A stretch of 41,086 nucleotides of DNA from Pontivivens marinum (GCF_900231835.1 NZ_OCTN01000013.1:1-41086), one strand, 5' to 3'. Positions 25,375 through 34,175 are shown, counted from the stretch's first letter. Notes: generated by a model not told the origin, from the letters alone. Numbers and translations: made by a program.

Positions 25375-25390
25375 GCGAACAAAAGTACGC
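25375..25390. promoter_or_regulatory. Operator-like dyad GCGAAC-AAAA-GTACGC
   Basis: A six-base inverted repeat with one mismatch around AAAA, about 180 nt upstream of the system 2 binding-protein gene. It is the third member of the motif family also seen at 10174-10189 and 15988-16003. Confidence 0.5.
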
Positions 25391-26063
25391 TATTGCAACG
25401 CACTTGATAATAGCTGGAAATTTGAGCGGCTACGCCGCGAGAGCGATGCACAAAACGACGGCGCGCATCACTCATATAAACTGCGACGCTTAGCGTGCAG
25501 TCATGGATGTTAACGGTAGGATAGCATTACCCACCCAATCGATGAATTGCTAGCATAGACAAGGACTTAACGACCTATGCCCGCTGCCCCATGCCAACCC
25601 CAACAATTGTGTGAGAACAGGGTCGTTACGACCAGTTGCCACAGCGCAGCAAACTCAACAACGTAAGCGATCGCCGCAGCATCAGGAAACGTGCGCAAGC
25701 AACATTTGGGCAAACCGTGAGTTAGGCAATCCGATCACGCGAACTAAGCGCTAAGGCTATCGCCCGACACCCACAGATCGCAGAACACGGCGTAAGTCTG
25801 CGAAGGCAGCCAAGCGCACCACTCACATATATCGGAAAGATTCTGGCTGAGGTGGCTGGATTCGCACGACCTCCCACAACCTCAATCCAGCAAGAACATA
25901 GCAACACCCTGAGACTCTTCACGGCGTGAATGTCTCACATGTGAAAATACCGGGTACTAAATGCAGGTTCAACAGTGCGGATCGGGACAAACTTCCGATC
26001 TGACGCCCCACGAAGACGTTTTTTTCACGGCAAGAGATTGCCAACCCGGCTGACCTAGCAATC
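25391..26063. other. Gene-poor region with possible decayed coding DNA
   Basis: No intact gene is supported. A plus-strand frame is open from 25726 to a TGA at 25927-25929. It has no start codon but has protein-like composition, with stretches such as PLTYIGKILAEVAGFARPP. I do not recognise it. Together with the adjacent deleted IS6-type element it suggests a decayed accessory segment. Confidence 0.35.
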
Positions 26064-26672
26064 AGGGAGTGCTGCATTATGACAGCCATATGATAAGTTT
26101 ATATTTTTGAAGTCTTCCATGCCGCGCAGATCCCCGTTTAAGCTCCATCACTTTCCGCGCAGGATCACCATTGATCGATCAACCGTGTATCGCTGGGTTC
26201 AGAAGTTTGGCCCGGAGCTGACCAAGCGAGTAGAGAAACATCTTCGTCGCGCCAGTGTCGATTGGCATGTCGATGAGACCTACATCAGTGGCAGCGGCAA
26301 ATATCGCTATTTGTGGCGCGCAATCGATGCAAACGGTCAAATGGTTGGCTTTCGCCTCACCGCGCGACGGGATGCAAAAAACGCCAAAGCCTTTTTGAAC
26401 AAGGCAATTGAGCGGGTACGCCAGCATCCTCCAGAAACAATCGTAACCGGCAAGGCACAAGCGTATCGATAGAGCTTCCGGTCACTCGATCAGCCAAAGC
26501 AACCCTAAGCGGGATCGAAATAAGCCAGACAATCAGGCATGGCCAAATCCGTCACAAGAAACCCGGCACTACGGGCGCGATTCCGTTCATCAACAAACCC
26601 TTCGCTGCCGTACGATCCAGCGCATCAAAATTAAAATCCCATGAGCATCCAACAATTAGTGCGACACTCTCT
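26064..26672 (+). mobile_element. Deleted IS6-family insertion sequence with imperfect terminal repeats
   Basis: A transposase remnant is bracketed by an imperfect inverted repeat. AGGGAGTGCTGC at 26064-26075 corresponds to AGAGAGTGTCGC, read on the minus strand, at 26661-26672, and the similarity continues inward. IS6-family ends commonly resemble GGCTTTGTTGCA. The span is about 610 bp, shorter than a full IS6 element. I see no convincing 8-bp target duplication. Confidence 0.5.
26119..26612 (+). pseudogene. IS6-family DDE transposase remnant with two internal deletions
   Basis: Three parts of an IS6 transposase are recognisable in order. The N-terminus MPRRSPFKLHHFPR jumps straight to ITIDRSTVYRWVQKFGPEL, so most of the N-terminal helical region is missing in frame. 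The core DWHVDETYISGSGKYRYLWR holds the first catalytic Asp. The frame stops with TAG right after KAQAYR, at 26470-26472. The C-terminal part resumes as SFRSL and, after a one-base shift, RSAKATLSGIE (from about 26499), then TIRHGQIRHKKPG and PFINKPFAA. The segment containing the catalytic Glu, and probably the second Asp (the expected TDKA reads TGKA), is lost. The product cannot be active. Confidence 0.85.
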
Positions 26673-26701
26673 TTTGATCAGGTCCCTCCCGATCTCCGAC
26701 C

Positions 26702-27349
26702 CTAATCTACCTCGGTCGTTTGCCACCGTGTCAAATGTGCCTTGATGATAACTTGCAAAGCATGCGCATCGCCCGCCTCTATTGCATCTGCCATATCCAG
26801 GTGATCACGGCTGGATTGGCGAACCTTGGACGTGGTGGTCCAATTCGACCAATCGCCCGGCAGGTCGCGCTCGCGTAATTCATGGATCAAACTAGCAAGC
26901 GTTGTGTTTTGCAGCGGGGCAATCAACGCACGATGAAACCTATGATTCAGGCTGCGCATCTTTTGAACTGACAGCACATCTACACCCGCGTCAAATGCAT
27001 CAGCCGCCACACGGATGTCAGCAATATCGGCAGCGCTAGCATTGGTCACGATCTCTACTGCAGCGGGCAATTCCAGCATTAAACGCACGTCAGTGATTTC
27101 TGAGCGCGCCTCAACCGACGGCTGCACCACGCGGAACCCGCGATTTGGCGTGTGTTCCACAATATGCGCACTGGCCAGCGTTGCCAGCGCGGTGCGCGCC
27201 GCGCTGCGCGTACAGTTATACCGGTCCTGCAAATCAATCTGGCGGAGCCATTCGCCCGGGCGCAGCGCGCCCAGAACAATGTCACTGCGCAACCGTTCAG
27301 TCACGTCATCATGCATATGGTCAATCAAGGCAGAGGTCGCCACGGTCAT
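26702..27349 (-). CDS. GntR family transcriptional regulator (FCD/FadR type)
   Basis: A 215-residue regulator. The N-terminal winged helix-turn-helix includes GALRPGEWLRQIDLQDRYNCTRSAARTALATLA. The C-terminal all-helical FCD ligand-binding domain has LMLELPAAVEI, SLNHRFHRALIAPLQNTTLA and DMADAIEAGDAHALQVIIKAHL, with His residues suited to metal binding. The ATG at 27349 has GAGGG 7 nt upstream and lies 10 nt after the ATPase stop. As last gene of the Fbp-type transporter operon it is expected to repress that operon. The perfect palindrome at 32234-32255 is the best candidate site. Confidence 0.88.
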   Translation of the reverse strand: MTVATSALIDHMHDDVTERLRSDIVLGALRPGEWLRQIDLQDRYNCTRSAARTALATLASAHIVEHTPNRGFRVVQPSVEARSEITDVRLMLELPAAVEIVTNASAADIADIRVAADAFDAGVDVLSVQKMRSLNHRFHRALIAPLQNTTLASLIHELRERDLPGDWSNWTTTSKVRQSSRDHLDMADAIEAGDAHALQVIIKAHLTRWQTTEVD

Positions 27350-27359
27350 CTCTGTGCCC

Positions 27360-28433
27360 TCATTCATCCACCCCGAACACAACTGCATCTTGCGCACGAA
27401 CCCAAATCCGGCCTGCGCCGCGCGGCTGTGGTGCGTCGAGCCTCAGCCGGATCGTGCAGCCTGCCACACGGGCCTCCTGTTCGAAATGATCCCCGAGATA
27501 GCTTTCGGGACCGAACTCAACATTGATTTCTGACGCATCTTGGGTTGGGACACAACGGATCAGATGCGGACGGATCGCCAGCAGCTGTGCCCCGGCACGT
27601 AAATCGGCAAGCGGCGTGCGTGCCCGAACAATCTGGCCGTCTCCCAAAGTGACCACACATGATCCTCCCCCCGAAACCGCACCGCCCGTCACTGCCAACA
27701 GATTGGCATTGCCGATAAAGCTAGCCGGGAACGGGTGGATCGGGTCGCGGTAGATTTCCTGCGGCGTGCCCAGTTGCACAACCTTGCCACCACGCATCAC
27801 CACGATGCGGTCGGACATGGCCAATGCCTCATCCTGATCGTGGGTCACGTAGATCGTTGTCAGCCCCAGCTCCTGCTGGATATCCTTCAGCCACACCCGC
27901 GCCTGCTGACGCAATTGCGCATCAAGGTTGGATAGCGGTTCGTCCAGCAACAATAGCGGCGGGCGGAACACAATTGCGCGCGCCAATGCCACACGCTGTT
28001 GCTGACCACCGGACAGTTCACCGGGGTAACGATCGGCCAATGGCCCTAGCTCAACCAGTTCCAATGCCTGCGCGATGCGGGCTCGCCGCTCTGCCGCGGG
28101 CACTTTACGCAGTTTCAATGCCATGCCGACGTTATCTTCGACCGATAGATGCGGCCACAAGGCATAGCTTTGGAACACGACGCCAAAGCCGCGCGCCTCA
28201 GGTGGCAGGAAGGTGCCCGAAGTCGCATCCACCAACAACTGATCGCCAAAGGAAATGCGCCCGCCTGTGGGCTGATCCAAACCGGCAATCGCCGACAGCG
28301 TCGTGGATTTGCCGCAACCCGACGGCCCCAAAAGAGTCAGGAACTCACCATTTGTAACACTCAGATTGATACCGTCGATGGCAAGGGCATCGCCATACCG
28401 GCGCGAAACGTCTTTGAGAACGAGTTCAGTCAT
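27360..28433 (-). CDS. ABC transporter ATP-binding protein (PotA/FbpC-like)
   Basis: A 357-residue ATPase of the iron(III)/polyamine/sulfate group. Walker A is TLLGPSGCGKSTTLSAIAG, the signature ELSGGQQQRVALARAI, and Walker B LLLLDEPLSNLDAQLRQQAR, with YVTHDQDEALAMSDRI after it. A C-terminal TOBE-like regulatory domain follows residue 240 (NANLLAVTGG, LLAIRPHLIRCVP). It overlaps the permease gene by 8 nt. Confidence 0.93.
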   Translation of the reverse strand: MTELVLKDVSRRYGDALAIDGINLSVTNGEFLTLLGPSGCGKSTTLSAIAGLDQPTGGRISFGDQLLVDATSGTFLPPEARGFGVVFQSYALWPHLSVEDNVGMALKLRKVPAAERRARIAQALELVELGPLADRYPGELSGGQQQRVALARAIVFRPPLLLLDEPLSNLDAQLRQQARVWLKDIQQELGLTTIYVTHDQDEALAMSDRIVVMRGGKVVQLGTPQEIYRDPIHPFPASFIGNANLLAVTGGAVSGGGSCVVTLGDGQIVRARTPLADLRAGAQLLAIRPHLIRCVPTQDASEINVEFGPESYLGDHFEQEARVAGCTIRLRLDAPQPRGAGRIWVRAQDAVVFGVDE

Positions 28434-30162
28434 AGATCTTAACCTTGAAAAGCAGACGTGAGAGGATCAGCAGAACTGCGACCATCAAAATCTGAAGCGT
28501 TGCAAAGGCGGCCAGCTCACCAACATCGCCGTTAGTCCACAGCGACAGCATCGTCACACCCATGATTTCCAGACCGGGCGCGATCAGGAAAATCGCGATA
28601 ATGTAGGACTTTAGATGGAACACAAAGAGCAGGATGAAACTGCCCAGCAGGGCGGGTTTGAGCAGGGGCATCATAACCAAACGCATAGAGCTGACCCAAT
28701 CCGCGCCCACCGTACGCGCAGCCTTGTCCAGGTCTCGACCGATCTGGATAATCGCCGGTTGGATCACCCCCAGGGCCAGTGGCAGCGTCGCCATGACATA
28801 GGCCACAACCATGATCCCGATATTACCGCGCAGCCATCCCATCGGTGGCAAAATGATCGCTGCATAAAATATCCCCAATCCCGTAATCATGCCCGGAATG
28901 ACACGCGGCGAATAGGCCAGCGCCTCAAGCGTACCCGTAAATTTGAACGAGGAGCGCTGGATAACCAACGCCACAGCGACAGCCAACACTGTCCCAAGGG
29001 CGGCGGAAACGAACGAAATCTGGAACGTATTGCTAATCGCCCGCAGGTTGGCCGGATTGCCGAGGAGTTGCTCGAAATTGGCGAAGGTCAGAACTTTGGT
29101 AACCGGCACAAGGGGCGACAGGAACGAGGTGAAGGCCCGTAACAGGATACCCGCAATAGGCACGACCACAGCGACCAGAAGGATAAGACCAGTGAGAGCC
29201 GCCAATGGCCACCGCAACTTACCTAGGCTCAGAACCATTGGACGCGTCCCCTTACCCTTGACGGTCTCATAGCGATGCCCTTGGCGTAACAGAATGCGCT
29301 GTACCATAAGCGCGGACCCCACGAGCAACATCAAAAGCAGCGACGAGGCGGCGACAAGCCCATGGTTCGGGTTCGAGGCGGCGATCCCTTCGGCGTATAG
29401 AAAGGTAGACAGAGTATCGATCCGTGCAGGCCGCGCCAGAAATAGCGGGATAGACAGGGTCTCAACCGCAATAACCAGATTCAGCGCTGACGAGGTGATG
29501 ATCGACGGCACCATAAGCGGCAATGTAACCCGACGCAGCACCTGTAACGGCCCGCAGCCCACCGTACGCGCAGCACTTTCCAATGTGGAATCAACCGAGC
29601 GGACAGCGCCGTAAAGGCAATAGAGATAGGCCAGCGGCGCCTGCGAAATCCCCGCAACAACGGCCATGCCTGCGATGGAATACAGGTTCCACGGCGTCCC
29701 GCCGACATGCTGCGCGATAGACTGCGTGATAAACCCTGACGGGCCATACATGACCACCCAGCCCAGTGCGAAAATCAGATGGGAAAGGTATAGCGGCCAC
29801 ATCAAGACATCGCCCATGATCTGGCGGCCCGGCAAATCGGTTCGACCAATAAGAAGCGCAGCACCGATCCCCAGCACTTCGGCGATGATCACACTAAACA
29901 CGGCAAAGATACCGGTTGTAAGCGCGATCCGCCCGATGCGTTCAGACTGCAAAATGTCACCGATATTAGACAGGGTGAACTGCCAGTCATCGGCATAAAG
30001 CGGACGATCGACAAAGACCTGAAGCAAGATCGGCAGGGCCGGTGCCAGCATCAGCGCGGCGGTTACGATAAAAATCAACCATTGCGCCAGACGCGCCCGG
30101 TCAAAGGATCGTTGCACACCGCCACCGCGATAGGCACGGTCCCGTTGGGTCGCATATGTCAT
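28426..30162 (-). CDS. Double-length ABC transporter permease (FbpB/AfuB-like)
   Basis: A 578-residue inner-membrane protein made of two tandem permease domains, as in FbpB of iron(III) transporters. Each half has about six hydrophobic helices and an EAA loop: ESAARTVGCGPLQVLRRVTLP in the first and KAARTVGADWVSSMRLVMMP in the second. The ATG at 30162 has AAGGGA about 8 nt upstream; 42 in-frame upstream codons run across the intergenic hairpin and are not counted. It acts with the binding protein and ATPase encoded on either side. Confidence 0.92.
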   Translation of the reverse strand: MTYATQRDRAYRGGGVQRSFDRARLAQWLIFIVTAALMLAPALPILLQVFVDRPLYADDWQFTLSNIGDILQSERIGRIALTTGIFAVFSVIIAEVLGIGAALLIGRTDLPGRQIMGDVLMWPLYLSHLIFALGWVVMYGPSGFITQSIAQHVGGTPWNLYSIAGMAVVAGISQAPLAYLYCLYGAVRSVDSTLESAARTVGCGPLQVLRRVTLPLMVPSIITSSALNLVIAVETLSIPLFLARPARIDTLSTFLYAEGIAASNPNHGLVAASSLLLMLLVGSALMVQRILLRQGHRYETVKGKGTRPMVLSLGKLRWPLAALTGLILLVAVVVPIAGILLRAFTSFLSPLVPVTKVLTFANFEQLLGNPANLRAISNTFQISFVSAALGTVLAVAVALVIQRSSFKFTGTLEALAYSPRVIPGMITGLGIFYAAIILPPMGWLRGNIGIMVVAYVMATLPLALGVIQPAIIQIGRDLDKAARTVGADWVSSMRLVMMPLLKPALLGSFILLFVFHLKSYIIAIFLIAPGLEIMGVTMLSLWTNGDVGELAAFATLQILMVAVLLILSRLLFKVKIYD

Positions 30163-30182
30163 GGAATATCCCTTTCGGCGCT

Positions 30183-30214
30183 GACCGGCCTGCACCCTTT
30201 TGTGCAAACCGGTC
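30183..30214 (-). promoter_or_regulatory. Intercistronic hairpin between binding-protein and permease genes
   Basis: Thirteen-base arms (two G-U pairs in the RNA) surround a 6-nt loop in the 61-nt gap. There is no T-run. Such hairpins commonly protect the binding-protein transcript 3' end and so raise its expression over the permease. Confidence 0.7.
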
Positions 30215-30223
30215 CTGTCCGGC

Positions 30224-31315
30224 TTACATCTTGAATGCGTCGCCCCAGCGAGCGTTGAACGCATCGAAATTCTCAACCATATCGGCATCGTAATCGATCA
30301 GGATCAGCTTTTCCTCGGACCCGATGGCCGCGATAACCTCGTCCAACGAATAGGCATTCTCATCCGCAGGTGTGACGCCAGGACGATAAGCCGTCAGATT
30401 GCCGTTCGCGACCGCATATTGCCCCGGCTCCGAGAGGACATAATCAAGGAATACGCGGGCAGCGGCCTGGTGGGGCGCATCTTTGGTGATGCCCATACCA
30501 CGCAGGAAAACAGGCGTGCCGTCGGACGGGAACGTCCAGCCCAAAACCTGTTCCAGCGCTGGGTCCATACGGTTCAGCACAACCGGCGCGGAAACAAAGA
30601 ACGACGAGGCCAGCTCACCTGTTAACGTACGCTCGATCATGCCTCCGGCGCCGCCACCTGGGCGAACCATCGGGCCGGCAGAGGCAAACCAATCCCATGC
30701 CGCATCACCATGATAACCAGCGAACGCATACCCGATCGATCCGCCAAATGCGTAGCGCCCATCATAGGTACCAACTTTGCCCTCAAACACCTCAGGATGA
30801 GCAACGATATTGGCAAAATACTCCTCCATCGAGGATACTTGCAGGTCCTCTGGCACCGTCAGCTTGTTGTATATCGTGACCATAGGGTCGGTCGAAAATG
30901 TATACAGGCCTGCCTCTGGATAGGACCATTCCGGCAGATTGGCCTGCTCGGGCGAAATGTAGTCATCCAGCGTGCCCGCATCGACCGCACGCACCCAATC
31001 GGGGATGGAATTCGCGATGATAAGGTCGGCGCTTTGAACACCGGTGCCGGTTTCCGCATCATAGCGTGAAAATGCCTCGGAAGGGCCCATCTCGATCGTC
31101 TCGACCTCAATATCAGGGAAAGCCACGTTAAAGGCCTCAATGACCGGACCAAGGTTGGAGCTGGACAGATTGGTGTATATCAGCAGCGAACCCTCTGTCT
31201 GTGCTTGTGCGATCAGATCACTGTAATCGGCGGGATAGCCCTCGGGCACAGCTTGCGCATTTGCGGTCTGGGTCATCAGCAACGCACAGGCGCTGGCAAT
31301 CCATAGATTTTTCAT
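30224..31315 (-). CDS. Extracellular solute-binding protein (FbpA/AfuA-like, SBP family 1)
   Basis: A 363-residue periplasmic protein with the signal peptide WIASACALLMTQTANAQA. It resembles the iron(III)/thiamine/aminoethylphosphonate group: GSLLIYTNLSSSNLGPVIEAF, SADLIIANSIPDWVRAVDAG and VTIYNKLTVPEDLQ. The paired iron-binding tyrosines of classical FbpA are not clearly present. Together with the hydrolase neighbours and GntR control, this favours an organic ligand over iron. AGGAG precedes the ATG, which overlaps the hydrolase stop by 4 nt. Confidence 0.87.
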   Translation of the reverse strand: MKNLWIASACALLMTQTANAQAVPEGYPADYSDLIAQAQTEGSLLIYTNLSSSNLGPVIEAFNVAFPDIEVETIEMGPSEAFSRYDAETGTGVQSADLIIANSIPDWVRAVDAGTLDDYISPEQANLPEWSYPEAGLYTFSTDPMVTIYNKLTVPEDLQVSSMEEYFANIVAHPEVFEGKVGTYDGRYAFGGSIGYAFAGYHGDAAWDWFASAGPMVRPGGGAGGMIERTLTGELASSFFVSAPVVLNRMDPALEQVLGWTFPSDGTPVFLRGMGITKDAPHQAAARVFLDYVLSEPGQYAVANGNLTAYRPGVTPADENAYSLDEVIAAIGSEEKLILIDYDADMVENFDAFNARWGDAFKM

Positions 31316-32172
31316 TGGGAACTCCTGTTGAGTGTTTTAACGGTGCTTGCTTGTTTTTGATCAAGCCAACCTCGCAAGACATGCGAAGCTGCTTTGGTGC
31401 AGGGAGCAAGCGTATGTCCCGCACCTGGAATTAGGGTTAGCGTCACGTCTGCACCCAGTGCCGTCAGGCTATCGTGCAGTGCATGAACCTTATCGATGCG
31501 CGTCTCTCCCGCGAGGTCTGCCTGCGCAGAACCAAAGCGGGTTCCGGGACCACGATTGACGACGCCCTTTGCGCGATCCTCGCTACCGACTAAAATCGCG
31601 GTGCGCAGTGTGGTGATAGCGTGCCTGTCAAGCGTTGCACCGGTTGCCGCCTCTGCACCGCTTAGACCCGGCCACCACGTAACATCGTCACGCAACAGGG
31701 TCACACCACCCGGTGCGGCAAGGACCAGACCATCCAATTGGGCGGCGCGAAACAGGGCGTAACGCTGGGCAAATTGTGCCCCGCCGGAAAAGCCGAACAG
31801 CCAAATACGGCGCGGCCTGTGACCCAGATGTTCCAATGCCTCGGCAAGGATACAATCCATCAGGCGCAGGTAATCGGTGCCGCCGCCGTTCAAGAACTTG
31901 TAATCATCGCTCGCGTCGTGGTCGCCAATCTTTGCCGGAAATAGCGGTGCAAGTAGCGACACACCCCCGTCCAGATTCAAGCCTGACAGCAAGCCACGCA
32001 CATGCCTGTCGCTGCCATGGACCGCGATAAGCAATGGTGACTCCTCTGCCGTAGCGGGCTGCAACGCGTAGCGCCAATCGGTTTTTGACAAGGTAAATGT
32101 GGGCAGACCATCCAATGGATCTATCGAAGGTTCAGGGCTGTTTTTGCCGCGCGCGCATGTATCGGAGGTCAT
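31312..32172 (-). CDS. Alpha/beta hydrolase
   Basis: A 286-residue cytosolic hydrolase. The nucleophile elbow is GFSGGAQFAQR (GxSxG), and the catalytic His is likely in PGAGHTLAPC near the C-terminus. LLIAVHGSDRHVRGLL provides the oxyanion-hole strand. The ATG at 32172 has AAGGA 6 nt upstream; 42 codons before it run through the palindrome-bearing promoter and are excluded. It is the first gene of the transporter operon, suggesting it cleaves an ester or similar bond of the imported compound. It resembles esterase/polyhydroxybutyrate-depolymerase-like proteins but has no signal peptide. Confidence 0.8.
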   Translation of the reverse strand: MTSDTCARGKNSPEPSIDPLDGLPTFTLSKTDWRYALQPATAEESPLLIAVHGSDRHVRGLLSGLNLDGGVSLLAPLFPAKIGDHDASDDYKFLNGGGTDYLRLMDCILAEALEHLGHRPRRIWLFGFSGGAQFAQRYALFRAAQLDGLVLAAPGGVTLLRDDVTWWPGLSGAEAATGATLDRHAITTLRTAILVGSEDRAKGVVNRGPGTRFGSAQADLAGETRIDKVHALHDSLTALGADVTLTLIPGAGHTLAPCTKAASHVLRGWLDQKQASTVKTLNRSSQ

Positions 32173-32233
32173 CGCGAATCCTTCGGTTTTTGCGAACCAT
32201 AGCTCGTGGTTGCAAGTTGCACCACAATCGGCG

Positions 32234-32255
32234 CTAAAATTGGCGCCAATTTTAG
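32234..32255. promoter_or_regulatory. Perfect 22-bp palindrome, candidate operator
   Basis: CTAAAATTGGC is followed directly by its exact reverse complement, 62 nt upstream of the hydrolase start and inside the 126-nt gap that must contain the operon promoter. Position and symmetry suit a dimeric repressor, most simply the GntR protein encoded at the operon end. Confidence 0.75.
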
Positions 32256-32298
32256 GCATGGAGTATTTTGCGGCATTCCTGCTCCCGTCACCGGCCAC

Positions 32299-33129
32299 TT
32301 AGCGAGCATGAGTAACCTGCCCGATCTGACGTGTTTGCGACAATACGGGCAGACGGCAGCGCGTGTTGGCAACGGTCTGTACATCAATATCGGCAAGGAT
32401 CACGCAGGGATCATCCTCAGCGGTAGCCAGAACCTCACCCATCGGTGAAATAATCCGCGACTGCCCGTAAGTCGCCACACCATCGCGCGTGCCGCACTGC
32501 GCGGCAGCCACAACATAGCTTCCCGTTTCAATCGCACGTGCCTTAAGCAGCACCTCCCAATGCAAGGGGCCTGTAATTGGCGAGAAGGAGGCGGGGATCA
32601 TCAGAACATCGGCACCCGCCGTCGCCAATGCATGGAAAAGATAGGCAAACCGCAAATCATAACAAATCGACAGGCCCAGCGTATGACCCGCCGCGTCACA
32701 AATCACAGCGCCCCTTTCACCGGGGGATACGGCGCGGCTCTCAATAAAATCGCCCGCTCCGCCAAGCGCCACATCGAAGGTGTGCAACTTGTCATAGCAA
32801 GCAATGACACGACCCTCGGGTGAGATTACATGTGCCCGGTTCCAAACCCGCGCTCCATCCTTAGTGCGCACCAGCAAGGAACCTGTGTGCAGCCAAATAC
32901 CCAATTCCGCAGCCAGCGCGATACATAACGCCAACGTCGTATCTTCGGCCTCAGGCAGGCACAGGTGCGGATAGGCCATCTGATCTTTCAACAAAATATT
33001 GGCGGCCTCGGGTAAGCTGACGACCTGCGCGCCCTGCCGGGCCGCATCACGCACAAGCGCCTCAATCATAGCGTTATTCTGCGCCACATCGTCGGCTGTA
33101 CATAATTGGAGTGCAGCAAAAACAGTCAC
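32299..33129 (-). CDS. Carbon-nitrogen hydrolase (nitrilase superfamily)
   Basis: A 276-residue amidase of the Nit1/Nit2 (omega-amidase-like) type. The Glu-Lys-Cys triad is complete: Glu41 in SLPEAAN, Lys114 in YDKLHTFD and Cys156 in LSICYDLRF. Length and the YDKLHTFDV and [13 protein letters not shown] segments fit the branch that hydrolyses alpha-keto acid monoamides or deaminated glutathione; the actual substrate is not certain. It overlaps the upstream hydrolase gene by 4 nt, so the two form a two-gene operon. Confidence 0.9.
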   Translation of the reverse strand: MTVFAALQLCTADDVAQNNAMIEALVRDAARQGAQVVSLPEAANILLKDQMAYPHLCLPEAEDTTLALCIALAAELGIWLHTGSLLVRTKDGARVWNRAHVISPEGRVIACYDKLHTFDVALGGAGDFIESRAVSPGERGAVICDAAGHTLGLSICYDLRFAYLFHALATAGADVLMIPASFSPITGPLHWEVLLKARAIETGSYVVAAAQCGTRDGVATYGQSRIISPMGEVLATAEDDPCVILADIDVQTVANTRCRLPVLSQTRQIGQVTHAR

Positions 33130-34046
33130 TTGGCACTCCGTTTCAGGAAGTCAGCGACGACAGACATGCATAAATCGTGCTCTTCGACATGCGGCATATG
33201 GCTTGATTTCCCCAGGATCACCCACTGCGCACAGGGGATGTTGTTGGCATAAGCCTCGGCCGCGCGCGGGGTCGCCTCATCAAAGCGCCCTGTCAAAACC
33301 AAGGTCGGGGCCTCAATAAGGTGCAACCGTGCCTCGATGGTCCAATCCTTTAGCGTGCCGATAACATGGAATTCTGTCGGCCCGTTCATCGTATGATAAA
33401 CTGTCGGATAGGCCGCAATTGCATCAAATGTCGCCACCACCTCCGCTGGCCACGGGTCCATTCGGCAAACGTGATTGCGATAGAACACGTCCGTCGCGGC
33501 AAGGTAGTCAGGATGCTCAAACGCGCTTTTCTCTTCATAGGTCAGCAGCGTTTCATGCAAACCGTCCGGCAAATCGCGACGCAGGCGCAGGGCCTCCTCA
33601 ACCCATGTGCGAAAGCAGCTGGGCGAATTGGCAATGATCAGCGCCTTTAACCCGTTGGGGCGTAAAACAGCATGTTCTGCGGCAAGCATTCCGCCCCAGC
33701 TTTGCCCTAGCAGGCAATAGTCGTCCTGAATCTCCAGATGACGCAAAAGACCATCCAGCTCCTCCAGAAACAGATCAACAGTCCAGAAATCAGCGGCTGC
33801 GTCCGGCAAATGCGTTGATCGCCCATTCCCGATTTGATCGTAAAACACTACTGCGCGCCCGGTTTTCGCAATTGATTTATAGGCATCTACATAGTCATGC
33901 GTACATCCCGGACCGCCATGTGCCACCACCAGAGGTGCAAGTCCGCCGCGCAGGTCTCCCACTACCCGATACCAGGTCACGTGATCCCCAAAGGGGCAAA
34001 AGCCCTGTTGAGCAGGCCTATTCTGGATGTCGGGGGCAGCGAGCAT
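33126..34046 (-). CDS. Proline iminopeptidase-like alpha/beta hydrolase
   Basis: A 306-residue S33-family hydrolase. HGGPG at 43-47 forms the oxyanion hole, GQSWGG carries nucleophile Ser116, and Asp in GRFDEATP with His in SSHMPHVEE complete the triad. [10 protein letters not shown] and [10 protein letters not shown] are typical of tricorn-interacting F1/proline iminopeptidases and of related amino-acid amidases. The ATG at 34046 has GAGGA 8 nt upstream. It is the first gene of a pair with the nitrilase-like amidohydrolase, so the two probably act in sequence on an amide or peptide. Confidence 0.88.
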   Translation of the reverse strand: MLAAPDIQNRPAQQGFCPFGDHVTWYRVVGDLRGGLAPLVVAHGGPGCTHDYVDAYKSIAKTGRAVVFYDQIGNGRSTHLPDAAADFWTVDLFLEELDGLLRHLEIQDDYCLLGQSWGGMLAAEHAVLRPNGLKALIIANSPSCFRTWVEEALRLRRDLPDGLHETLLTYEEKSAFEHPDYLAATDVFYRNHVCRMDPWPAEVVATFDAIAAYPTVYHTMNGPTEFHVIGTLKDWTIEARLHLIEAPTLVLTGRFDEATPRAAEAYANNIPCAQWVILGKSSHMPHVEEHDLCMSVVADFLKRSAK

Positions 34047-34175
34047 ATTGGGCGTCCTCGGTCGTCAGTATCACTTCACTTTGCCGCAAGGTCAGGCTCC
34101 ACATAAGATGCAACATTTTACACCCTGCCGATCATACGAAGCCGTTTTAAGCTGGCTGCAAAATGGAGCCTGCAC
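34047..34175. promoter_or_regulatory. Divergent promoter region with a widely spaced 9-bp inverted repeat
   Basis: CAGGCTCCA at 34093-34101 and its exact reverse complement TGGAGCCTG at 34164-34172 lie in this 129-nt gap. The right arm includes the GGAG Shine-Dalgarno sequence of the aldolase gene. An AT-rich block lies between the arms. Confidence 0.45.

Noticed and set aside
25220-25513. Plus-strand 97-codon open frame
   Set aside because: It covers the promoter and operator-like dyads of system 2 and has no family similarity.
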